Origin: an uncultured Porphyromonadaceae bacterium
GTDB lineage: Bacteria; Bacteroidota; Bacteroidia; Bacteroidales; Muribaculaceae
Assembly: GCA_902493335.1 (NCBI GenBank)
Contig: CABUPJ010000031.1
Span: 1 to 41,475, forward strand
Reading direction: 5' to 3'
Length of the DNA: 41,475 nt
The position numbers and the translations under genes were made by a program. Shown in pieces: positions 8,446 to 16,214 of the stretch (position 1 is the stretch's first letter; each line of letters begins with the position of its first letter). The notes below the pieces were generated by a model. It was given only the letters and a program-made list of their open reading frames with translations. It did no database searches and was not told the origin of the DNA.

Positions 8446-10542
8446 TTATTTGTTCCAGGTGCAGTCGGCAAACTCGAATTTACCTTTTGCCGTCACTTTG
8501 AAACGTATGGTTTCGTTTGACGATGTGCCGCTGTATGTCACGAAGTTTATGACATAGTACTGGTCGTATTTCTCGCCGGGCATGGCGTCGGGGTACATCT
8601 GGGCGAGCACTGCGGGCATCACTATGTCTTCGAAATTCTTCTTCAGTGTGCTGACGACATCTTCGTCGCTCATGTTGCCGTAGACCGACGGAGTCTGCTT
8701 TCTCGCTGCAGTCGGACGCAGATCGACGTTGCCCTGATAGGCCGATGTGCCGGCGAAGTATTCGTTGTTGCCGTAGCTTGTCACATAGCCGACACCGCTG
8801 GTGATTGACTCTGATTTGAACTCGGGCACGTCGACATTCTCGTATACCCAGTCGACGCAGGCCTGATAGAACGGACCGGAGACGGCGTTGTTGCGTCCTG
8901 CGGGCAGGTTGATGTAGACGCTCGGGTCATAGATCCACGCCGAGCGGCCGCCTTCGCCTGCAACTTTGATAAACTGGTTCATCTCGGTGTTGATGGTGTT
9001 GAGTTCCCAGACTCCGTCGTTGTATACAGCGCGGCGGCAGTGGTTACGGATTGTGTTCGAACCGTCGTAGAAGTTGAAGACGAGATATTTCACTGTCTCG
9101 TTCTGGGCGTAGGGGAAGTGAGTCTCGAGATATATCGGCAGATAGGTGTTTGCCTGCGCGGTGGTGAGGCTGTTGTATGAGCCGAGACCCATGGCGGCGT
9201 AATCGGCGTTTGTGAGCACAGCGATGTCAGACGGTGCCGACCATGCCGAGCCGTTGTATTCATAGACTTCAGAGAGAGTCTCATATGAGACATTCACGCC
9301 GGCCTTGAACCTGGCGGGTGCTTCCCACGGTGTCTTGCCGTCGACTTCGGTAAGCAGCAGGTTGACAAACGATGAGCCTGATTTGGATACGATATAGCCG
9401 CGCATCGTCACGGTGGCTCCGTCGGTGAGCAGGGCCTTCATGGCGTTGGGACACTGGTAGGCGCTGCCTGTGGCGTTTGAGGCGCCGTCGACTGCAAAGT
9501 TGACATAGTTGCCGCTGATGGTGATTTTACCTGTCACTTCGGCATACTCGGCGAGAACGCCGTTTTCTGAGTTAGCCACTTCGGTGAGGTCGGCCAGATA
9601 GTCGTCAAGCATCGAGCCGTCGATATAGGTCGGAGTGGGGTAGGTCACTTTCTGGTTGCCCATCTTTGTCTCGGCCGATACTGTCAGCTGTAGGGCGCCG
9701 CCATAACAGCCGCCTGTGGCGGTCAGTTTGAGCTGGTCACCGATGGCATAGTTGTCTGCCACGAATGAGCTGCCGTAGTAGGCGAGGATAGAGCCGCTGT
9801 TGTCGGTGATGATATAGCCTTGTCGGCAGATGGCGGTGACAATACCGCTTACTTCATACGGGCCGCCTTTGGGTGCCACGGTGCTGATGACCGACGAGAG
9901 CTCGAACTCGTCGACCGGAGGAGTCGTGCCGCCGAAGACGGGATCCTGACCTGCGACATTGTATGTCACGACAGCGAAATCGCCGTCGGCTGCATCGGGC
10001 AGTTTGTCTTTGAGATATGTCGGGATGAATGCCGACGCGGGTTTCGACGGGGCGAAAGTCGTGGTGAAGTCAGTCTCGCTGCCCCATACGGCCTGATAAT
10101 CGGCCTCCTCGAGGGTCAGACGCTCTGCGGCAGGTATTTTTGCAAGTTCTGCAGGAAGGCCTACTGATGTCGGATAGCTCAGTTTCAGTGTCGAGCGTTC
10201 GTCGAGATAGAAAATCGGGCTGCCCATGACCGTGGCGAGTGAGTCGAGATATGCCGGAGCATAGACCTCGGGAGTGATCTGTTCGGTGAAATAGCCCTGG
10301 GCTGCGACACCTGCGAGCTGGTCGAGTTCGCCGCGCTCGATGGCGATGTCGATGTTGGCCTTCATCTTGGCTATTTTGATGACCTCGGCCGATGTCAGAG
10401 TATATTCGACAGTCTCGACATCGGTGGCAGTCGGTTCTTCAAAGCCCTTGAGGTATTCGTCGTTCCACGAGTTCTCGTCGCAAGAGGTGACGGCAACGGC
10501 CGCACAGGCGATGAGAAGGCTTTTTATTGCTGTTGATTTCAT
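8446..10542 (-). CDS. Outer-membrane lipoprotein with tandem OB-fold-like domains
   Basis: This 698-residue lipoprotein has a signal peptide ending in VTSC (Cys21), followed by an acidic stretch (DENSWNDEYL) typical of surface-exposed Bacteroidales lipoproteins. Residues about 218-405 look like two successive OB-fold (tRNA_anti-like) domains: PYEVSGIVTAICRQGYIITD, then AEVTGKITISGNYVNFAVDG. Flanking them are three related segments with an aromatic Y-pattern: LTLEEADYQAVWG, LTNADYAAMGLGSYNSL, and a weaker third near MSDEDVVSTLKKNF. It starts 21 bases after the TonB-dependent receptor stop, so the two are almost surely co-transcribed and probably form a complex. It takes the place a SusD-like lipoprotein would have but shows no SusD or TPR features. 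The ligand is unknown. Confidence 0.78.
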   Translation of the reverse strand: MKSTAIKSLLIACAAVAVTSCDENSWNDEYLKGFEEPTATDVETVEYTLTSAEVIKIAKMKANIDIAIERGELDQLAGVAAQGYFTEQITPEVYAPAYLDSLATVMGSPIFYLDERSTLKLSYPTSVGLPAELAKIPAAERLTLEEADYQAVWGSETDFTTTFAPSKPASAFIPTYLKDKLPDAADGDFAVVTYNVAGQDPVFGGTTPPVDEFELSSVISTVAPKGGPYEVSGIVTAICRQGYIITDNSGSILAYYGSSFVADNYAIGDQLKLTATGGCYGGALQLTVSAETKMGNQKVTYPTPTYIDGSMLDDYLADLTEVANSENGVLAEYAEVTGKITISGNYVNFAVDGASNATGSAYQCPNAMKALLTDGATVTMRGYIVSKSGSSFVNLLLTEVDGKTPWEAPARFKAGVNVSYETLSEVYEYNGSAWSAPSDIAVLTNADYAAMGLGSYNSLTTAQANTYLPIYLETHFPYAQNETVKYLVFNFYDGSNTIRNHCRRAVYNDGVWELNTINTEMNQFIKVAGEGGRSAWIYDPSVYINLPAGRNNAVSGPFYQACVDWVYENVDVPEFKSESITSGVGYVTSYGNNEYFAGTSAYQGNVDLRPTAARKQTPSVYGNMSDEDVVSTLKKNFEDIVMPAVLAQMYPDAMPGEKYDQYYVINFVTYSGTSSNETIRFKVTAKGKFEFADCTWNK

Positions 10543-10563
10543 ATTGATTTACTGTTTAGAGCC

Positions 10564-13311
10564 TTAGAAATTGATTTTCAGACGGAGCGAATAGGTGCGG
10601 CCGAATGAATAGAAAACACGGGCGGCGTTCTGCCATGTACCTCTCTCGTTCGAGTTGGTGTAGGCGTCGACTACATAATTGTAATTGAAGAGGTTATAGA
10701 CGTTGCCGTAGATGGTGGCGTTGAAGCCGCCCATCTTGAAGCGGTAGCTTGCGTTGAGGTCGAGCTGCTGGCCCCAGGGTATGCGCCACGGCTGTGCGAT
10801 ATTGAGTGTGCCGCCGTTCTCGAGGCTGCTTGCCTGAATCTGGAAGTCAGAGTAGTTGCGGGCGTTGAATGTCCAGTCGCCGCCGATGCGGAAGCCGCGG
10901 AAGGGTATGAAGTTTGCCGAGATCGAGCCTGTTGTCTGGGCTGAGCCGCCGACGTGGATGCCTTTCTGCTTGATGGTGGCCGTCAGGTGGTCGGGAGCGT
11001 TGATGCCCGAGGCTACGTTGCCTTTGGTGTCGGCGAGAGGCTGGCCGAGCTGGTTGTAGAACGAACCGCTGGCGTCAGAGTCCCATTTCCAGTCGCCGAG
11101 CGACAGCATGGCGTCGAGGTTGAACCACTGGACCGGCACCCAGCTCATGTTGACTTCGACACCCATGTGGAGGGCGTCGACGCCGGCCATGTTGAGGAAG
11201 TAGCGTTCGCCGTAGTGTTCCGAGCGGGTGTCGTTGACCGTACCGCCCTGTGCCGTTGTCTTGTCCATCCACTTGGTATAGTAGCCGTTGACCGTGATGG
11301 CCAGAGGGTCAGAGGTGTAGCCGTAGCCGACTTCAAACGAGAATACCTTTTCGTTGAGGGGATGGTCGTTGGTCACGTTAGATGTGGCGGCCTGCACGAA
11401 CACACCTTTCTGGAAGAAGGGCGCACGGCTGATGAAACCGGTGTTGAAGAATACGTTGTTGTGCTTGTCGAAGTTATAGTTGGCGCCGCCTTTGATAGTG
11501 CCGCCGATAAAGTTTTTGGTCGCCGAACGTTCGTGCTCCTTGTCATAGTAGAGGAAGTCGCGGCGCCAGTATGTGTTGTTGTTCAGTGCGCCCGAGAGCA
11601 CGAGGTTGAGACGTTTGTCGAGCATCGTGTATTCGGCCTGGCCATAGATGCCTTCCTGGGCGGTATAGCCGTTGTAGTTGCGGTAGACCACGTCGCCGAC
11701 ACCGAGTTTCTCATATTTCCATTCGGGGTTTGCGGCAGCGGCGTTCAGTTCGGGCTTGATGCCTTTGCGGGTCGAGTAGTCGATGAAGTATTCACCGTCA
11801 TAGAGGTCGCTGATGGTGTTTTTGTGTTCGCCGACATAGTAGCGTATGTCGAGACCGCCGGTGAGGCTCAGACGGTTGTTGTTGTGCTGCACGATGTCGT
11901 GTTTGTATGACGACACCAGGCCGATCCATTTGTGGGCGTTGCTCGAGCGGCTCATGATAAGCTCTGAGCCCGTGGTGCTCGCCATGTTGAGTTCCTGGAT
12001 GGCGGCGTAGTCGAATGTGCCGTCGGGGCAGCGGAAGTCGGTCGTGATCTCGCCCGTGCTGTTGTTGGAGCCATACCAGGCCGAGTAGCTGTATTTGCCG
12101 AGGCCGCTTGCCTGGCCCGAGTTGCCGCCGCCGCTGGCAAACGATGCGTAGACAGTCGTCGACAGCGAGCGGTTGTCGTCTATCTTCCATGTATGGGCCA
12201 GCGAGAGCTGAGGCTTGTGATAGTAGTTGTAGCTTGAGTTGCGCCACTGGCCGTGACGGTCATAGCCGAAGGTCGAGTTGTATTTATACATGCTCTCGCC
12301 GCTCATGAAGTTCTTGGCCTGCTTCTGATAGACCTCGATCGCGACGCCGTTGTTGGCGTTGCGCTGATAGTGGGTCTGCGGAGCGCCGAAGGCTGTGAAC
12401 GACAGCTGGTGACGGTCGTTGAATTTCTTCGACACATTGACGAAGTAGTTGTAGCTGTTGAACGGAGTGCCCTGGATATAGCCGTCGCCCCATTTGCGCG
12501 AGCCGAGGACGGTGATGGCCCAGCCGTTTTTCATCAGGCCGGTAGAGAGCTTCAGGCCGATGTTGTTCATTGCGTCGTTGCCCATGCCGTACCATACGCT
12601 TCCGCCTTTCTCGACGTCGGTCGAGCGGGTCGTGATGTTGATGGTGCCGCCGATCGACGGAGTCGAGACGATTGTAGCGCCGAGACCGCGCTGGGTCTGG
12701 ATGTTCGAAGCTACATCGCCGAGGCCGGCCCAGTTGCTCCAGTAGACGCCGCCCCATTCCATATCATTGATGGGAATACCGTTTACCATGACGGCGACGT
12801 TGGCCGACTGGAAACCGCGCATATTCGTCTTGGCGTCACCGAAACCGCCGCCGGCGCGTGTCGTCCAGACGCCCGGTGTCGTCTTGAGCACCTCGGGAAG
12901 CTCCTGGTTGCCGAGTTTGGTCTCGATTGTGGCTGCCGTGACGTTCGACGCGGCCACGGGGGTCATGCGCGTGCGTGCGACAGACTGTGTCACGACGACG
13001 TCCTGAAGCATCTTCGTGTCGACAGCGAGCTTGATGCGCCCCATGTCGGCTTTGGCGTCGAGGGTGACCGGTTTATAACCTACATAACTGATGTTGATTT
13101 TTGTTCCCGCCGGGACGGCGATTTTGAAACGTCCGTCAACGTCGGTCGACGTTGCGAGCGGTGTTTTTGCGACTGTGACAGATGCGCCTATGATAGGCTC
13201 ATTGTTTTCATCGACAACGATACCGGAACATTTGATGTCGCCGGGCGCAGCCATGGCTGCGGCACAGGCAATAAAAACTGCCCACGCCAAGAGAAACAGT
13301 CTCTTTAACAT
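10564..13311 (-). CDS. TonB-dependent outer-membrane receptor
   Basis: The protein has 915 residues: a signal peptide (about 1-21), a carboxypeptidase-regulatory-like beta-sandwich domain (about 27-105, with GIVVDENNEPIIGASV and VDGRFKI), a plug domain (about 115-235, with LPEVLKTTPGVW, NMRGFQSANVAVMVNGIP and GGTINI), and a 22-strand-type barrel. It ends in SLRLKINF, with the terminal Phe usual for barrel insertion. No TonB-box substitute or N-terminal signalling domain was recognised. The length fits non-SusC Bacteroidota receptors (about 900) better than SusC (about 1000 or more). The substrate cannot be read from sequence. It heads an operon with the OB-fold lipoprotein and has a TAnnTTTG element 85 bases upstream. 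Confidence 0.92.
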   Translation of the reverse strand: MLKRLFLLAWAVFIACAAAMAAPGDIKCSGIVVDENNEPIIGASVTVAKTPLATSTDVDGRFKIAVPAGTKINISYVGYKPVTLDAKADMGRIKLAVDTKMLQDVVVTQSVARTRMTPVAASNVTAATIETKLGNQELPEVLKTTPGVWTTRAGGGFGDAKTNMRGFQSANVAVMVNGIPINDMEWGGVYWSNWAGLGDVASNIQTQRGLGATIVSTPSIGGTINITTRSTDVEKGGSVWYGMGNDAMNNIGLKLSTGLMKNGWAITVLGSRKWGDGYIQGTPFNSYNYFVNVSKKFNDRHQLSFTAFGAPQTHYQRNANNGVAIEVYQKQAKNFMSGESMYKYNSTFGYDRHGQWRNSSYNYYHKPQLSLAHTWKIDDNRSLSTTVYASFASGGGNSGQASGLGKYSYSAWYGSNNSTGEITTDFRCPDGTFDYAAIQELNMASTTGSELIMSRSSNAHKWIGLVSSYKHDIVQHNNNRLSLTGGLDIRYYVGEHKNTISDLYDGEYFIDYSTRKGIKPELNAAAANPEWKYEKLGVGDVVYRNYNGYTAQEGIYGQAEYTMLDKRLNLVLSGALNNNTYWRRDFLYYDKEHERSATKNFIGGTIKGGANYNFDKHNNVFFNTGFISRAPFFQKGVFVQAATSNVTNDHPLNEKVFSFEVGYGYTSDPLAITVNGYYTKWMDKTTAQGGTVNDTRSEHYGERYFLNMAGVDALHMGVEVNMSWVPVQWFNLDAMLSLGDWKWDSDASGSFYNQLGQPLADTKGNVASGINAPDHLTATIKQKGIHVGGSAQTTGSISANFIPFRGFRIGGDWTFNARNYSDFQIQASSLENGGTLNIAQPWRIPWGQQLDLNASYRFKMGGFNATIYGNVYNLFNYNYVVDAYTNSNERGTWQNAARVFYSFGRTYSLRLKINF

Positions 13312-13395
13312 GATTGATGATTGGGTTAGTTATAGAATTGAAGGGTTTTATAGAGCGCATTTGGTAAACAGCAGAGTCTGTTTTGTAATTTTTCA

Positions 13396-13403
13396 CAAAA
13401 TTA
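13396..13403 (-). promoter_or_regulatory. -7 promoter element of the TonB receptor operon
   Basis: On the minus strand this reads TAATTTTG, fitting TAnnTTTG. It implies a leader of roughly 78 bases. No convincing -33 element was seen. Confidence 0.5.
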
Positions 13404-13577
13404 CGCAATTTTTGTCAGACAGACGCCATTTCGACCAATGAAAAGATAAAAGTTATTAACAATTTAACAAGTCTGCCGGCACAGCTAATGTATCGCGTGC
13501 GCGCACACATATTAAACCTTTTTGAGGCGCGGGAGTCATATTATCATAATCGCATAGACAACAGACTTACTTGCAAG

Positions 13578-13625
13578 CCGCGGGGGCGACCTCGCGGTAT
13601 GTGAGGGAGTCCTTTTACTTTTTTC
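13578..13625 (+). promoter_or_regulatory. GNRA-type hairpin followed by a T-rich tract
   Basis: CCGCGGGG (13578-13585) pairs with CCTCGCGG (13590-13597) through one G-U and closes a GCGA tetraloop. A pyrimidine/T-rich stretch (13611-13625) follows, then the start of the small gene at 13646. It could be a leader structure or the terminator of a short transcript. The rest of the 13312-13645 gap holds the receptor promoter and a GTGCGCGC-type alternating stretch near 13497-13507; no gene is visible there. Confidence 0.4.
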
Positions 13626-13645
13626 AATCAAAAAAACTGTTGTTT

Positions 13646-13987
13646 ATGGAAAAACAGACATGCCGCCGGATTCTTTCGGCAAGTCCCGACGGACGCATCA
13701 GCCACCTTATCGCCGAAGAGCTTTATGCCATGCTTGACGATTGTCTCGCCGAAGCTTCGCATCCCGGCAATATCGCTGTCGCTGCAAAGCGGCTTCTGAC
13801 AATGGCTGCCGACTGCCGTCACAACGGCTACGATATGTCGGCACTGACCTGCTACCGCCGTGCGATCGACCTTCTCTCCGACGGAGTCGGAATGCCGGTG
13901 CAGCGGCGGCTGAGACCTCTTCTGATAAGAGCTTGGAGGGAATATCTCAGACTTCTCGAAACCGTCGACCGCAAGCATCGGCGTTAA
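13646..13987 (+). CDS. Small protein of unknown function, predicted helical
   Basis: A 113-residue protein from MEKQTCRRILSASP. An in-frame ATG at 13571 is rejected because it would add 25 unstructured residues across the GCGA hairpin. The sequence is rich in Ala, Leu and Arg and reads as a bundle of helices (HLIAEELYAMLDDCLAEA, then NIAVAAKRLLTMAADCR), somewhat like a TPR or helical-repeat protein. It has no signal peptide, membrane helix or recognised motif. It stands alone between a divergent receptor operon and a convergent protease operon. A strong hairpin begins immediately after its stop codon. I do not recognise the family. Confidence 0.6.
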   Translation: MEKQTCRRILSASPDGRISHLIAEELYAMLDDCLAEASHPGNIAVAAKRLLTMAADCRHNGYDMSALTCYRRAIDLLSDGVGMPVQRRLRPLLIRAWREYLRLLETVDRKHRR

Positions 13988-14029
13988 GCAGCGAGGGCCG
14001 CGGCGTCAATTCGCCGCGGCCCTCGCTGC
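13988..14029. terminator. Convergent bidirectional hairpin terminator
   Basis: A perfect 18-bp inverted repeat (13988-14005 and 14012-14029, loop TCAATT) begins at the base after the plus-strand stop codon and ends 28 bases before the stop of the minus-strand protease gene. Symmetric placement between convergent genes suggests it serves both, although neither side has a long U-run. Confidence 0.75.
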
Positions 14030-14057
14030 ATTATGCTGTTAATGTCAATGCCGCCGC

Positions 14058-15716
14058 TTATTCCGTGGAGGTCGGTGCGGCTGTCGACGTCTCGATGTTG
14101 GTATATGTCTTTTTGTCGACTTTGCCGTCGAGTATGTCGCGGTATCGTCTGTCGTCGCTGATGATGCCGAGGGCGGCGCGGTATTCGGGCAGCAGGTCGT
14201 TGACGGGGCGTATGAACGATGCGTCTTCAAACAGGTCCATGCCTATGACGCCTTTGATATTTGCCTTGAGATAAGGCTCCGAGCGTTCATACTGAGCCGA
14301 GTCGAGGGCGACGCCGGCCTTCTCGCCGGCCTCGATGAGTTCCTTGATTATCGCGGGCGAGACGGTGAATCCGGCCACGAAGGCATCTTCGTCTTTATAT
14401 TTCTTCAGCAGTTCGTCGCGGTGGGTGTCGACATAGTTGAGCGTGAAGGTGTTGATGACACCCTTGGCCACGAGGTCGCGGAAGTAGCGGGTGAAATAAG
14501 TCGTGTCGACCGGCACGAATTCGTCGGGAAGTATGCCGCCCCCGCCGTAGACTGTGCGCTTGCTGCGGATGGTTTCGTATCTGAGCGAGTCGACGAGTTT
14601 GATGCTGTCGGCGTGGAAGAGCTCGCCGCTGTTGTAGCGGTTGAGCATGTCGAGCTGGTATTCTTCGCTCTGGCCTTTGTCATAATGCTTCTGAATCGAG
14701 CGTCCCGAGGGTGTGTAGTAGCGGGCCGTCGTCAGTCGTATCATCGAGCCGTCGGGGAATGGGAACGGGCGCTGGACGAGACCTTTGCCGAATGTGCGGC
14801 GGCCGACAATCACGGCGCGGTCGTTGTCCTGAAGGGCGCCGGCGAGAATCTCAGAAGCCGATGCCGAATACTGGTTGACGAGGACCACGAGAGGCATGTC
14901 GCTCAGCGGGCCGCGGCGGTCGAGGTCGAAGTGCATCGGCTCTGAGTGAAGCCCCTTGGTGTAGACGACTCGGTCGCCGGCGTCGAGGAAAAGCGACGCA
15001 AGTTCGACAGCTGCGCCGAGATAGCCGCCGGTGTTGTCCTGCAGGTCGATAATCAGTTTCTTCATGCCGCGCTTCATCAGCTTCTCGATGGCGCGGGCTG
15101 TCTCTTTGGCCGTGTCTTCGGCGAAGCGGCTGATGCGTATGTAGCCCGTCTGCGGGTCGACCATATATGCTGCGTCGACGCTGTAGATGGGTATGTCGTC
15201 GCGGGTGACGACGAAGTCGATGAGTTCGGGCGAGTCGCCGCGCTTGACCTTGAGGTTGACTTTTGAGCCTTTTTCGCCGCGGAGAATCTTCATTACTCGA
15301 GTGTTGCCCATCTTGCGTCCGGCGATGAGGCTGTCGCCGGCCATGATGATGCGGTCGCCCGGACGTATGCCGACGCGCTCCGACGGGCCACCGGCTACGG
15401 TCTGGATGACATAGACCGTGTCGGTCGACATATTGAAGCGGATGCCGATGCCGCTGAATTTGCCCTCGAGCGGTTCGGTCAGCTCGCGCGTCTCTTCGGC
15501 GTTGCTGTAGACAGAGTGGGGGTCGAGGGTCTTGAGCATGGCGATGATGGCTTCTTCGGCCACTTTGCCGCCGTCGACCTCGTCGACATAATAATTCTCG
15601 ATGAGGGCCGCGGCCATGCGCAGCTTCTGGTCGGGCTGGAGTTCTATGGTTTTTGCGCCGGCGCCGAGAAATGGCAGGCATGCCAGGGCGGCGGCTAAAA
15701 TTGTCTTGAAAGTCAT
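14058..15716 (-). CDS. S41 family C-terminal processing peptidase (CtpA/Prc type)
   Basis: This 552-residue protein has a signal peptide (about 1-21). A helical N-terminal segment contains LDPHSVYSNAEET. A PDZ domain lies at about 85-170 (FSGIGIRF, then GGPSERVGIRPGDRI). The S41 core contains NQYSASASEI and TFGKGLVQ. By alignment with E. coli Prc the catalytic pair is Ser286 and Lys311, spaced 25 residues as in Prc. These proteases cut exported proteins near their C-termini in the periplasm. About 150 residues follow the core and match no known motif to my eye. The gene starts 30 bases after coaD and is the last of the parE-coaD operon. Confidence 0.92.
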   Translation of the reverse strand: MTFKTILAAALACLPFLGAGAKTIELQPDQKLRMAAALIENYYVDEVDGGKVAEEAIIAMLKTLDPHSVYSNAEETRELTEPLEGKFSGIGIRFNMSTDTVYVIQTVAGGPSERVGIRPGDRIIMAGDSLIAGRKMGNTRVMKILRGEKGSKVNLKVKRGDSPELIDFVVTRDDIPIYSVDAAYMVDPQTGYIRISRFAEDTAKETARAIEKLMKRGMKKLIIDLQDNTGGYLGAAVELASLFLDAGDRVVYTKGLHSEPMHFDLDRRGPLSDMPLVVLVNQYSASASEILAGALQDNDRAVIVGRRTFGKGLVQRPFPFPDGSMIRLTTARYYTPSGRSIQKHYDKGQSEEYQLDMLNRYNSGELFHADSIKLVDSLRYETIRSKRTVYGGGGILPDEFVPVDTTYFTRYFRDLVAKGVINTFTLNYVDTHRDELLKKYKDEDAFVAGFTVSPAIIKELIEAGEKAGVALDSAQYERSEPYLKANIKGVIGMDLFEDASFIRPVNDLLPEYRAALGIISDDRRYRDILDGKVDKKTYTNIETSTAAPTSTE

Positions 15717-15746
15717 TGTCTGTAGTGTTGTAGATTATATAACAAA

Positions 15747-16214
15747 TCAGGGGAGAAATGAGTTGACGTCATGGCCGTAGCTCTGCAGCTCGCGCACAAT
15801 CGACGACGATATGGCGGCGTGCTCGGGCAGCGTGAAGAGTATCACGGTCTCGATGCCGGTCAGACGGCGGTTTATGTCGGCCATGTCGCGTTCATACTCG
15901 AAGTCTTTGACGCTGCGCATTCCACGCAGCAGGTAGCCGGCGCCGCACTCGCGGGCGAAGTCGACTGTCAGACAGCTGTAGGGTCTGACCTCGACGGCAT
16001 CGATGCCTGCATAAATTTTTTTGATGGCGTCGACACGGGCGGCCACGTCGTCGTCGGTTTTGGCGCGGTTGTGTCCGACGCCGATTATGATTCTGTCGAA
16101 CAGGCCGAGACCGCGGCGCACGATAGAGTCATGACCGACGGTAAAGGGATTGAACGATCCGGCGAAGAGCGCGACGCGTTGGCTGCCGGTGTTGTCAGCT
16201 GATTTGTGAGTCAT
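15747..16214 (-). CDS. coaD: Phosphopantetheine adenylyltransferase
   Basis: This 155-residue cytosolic nucleotidyltransferase converts 4'-phosphopantetheine and ATP to dephospho-CoA, the penultimate step of CoA synthesis. The GSFNPFTVGH signature (T25, H28) and the distal ISSSIVREL motif are both present, and the length is normal. LLRGMRSVKDFEYERDMA matches the conserved substrate-binding segment. The start overlaps the end of parE by 20 bases, implying translational coupling. About 12 residues precede the first strand (MTHKSADNTGSQRVALFAG), slightly more than usual, and no later ATG gives an intact protein. Confidence 0.96.
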   Translation of the reverse strand: MTHKSADNTGSQRVALFAGSFNPFTVGHDSIVRRGLGLFDRIIIGVGHNRAKTDDDVAARVDAIKKIYAGIDAVEVRPYSCLTVDFARECGAGYLLRGMRSVKDFEYERDMADINRRLTGIETVILFTLPEHAAISSSIVRELQSYGHDVNSFLP

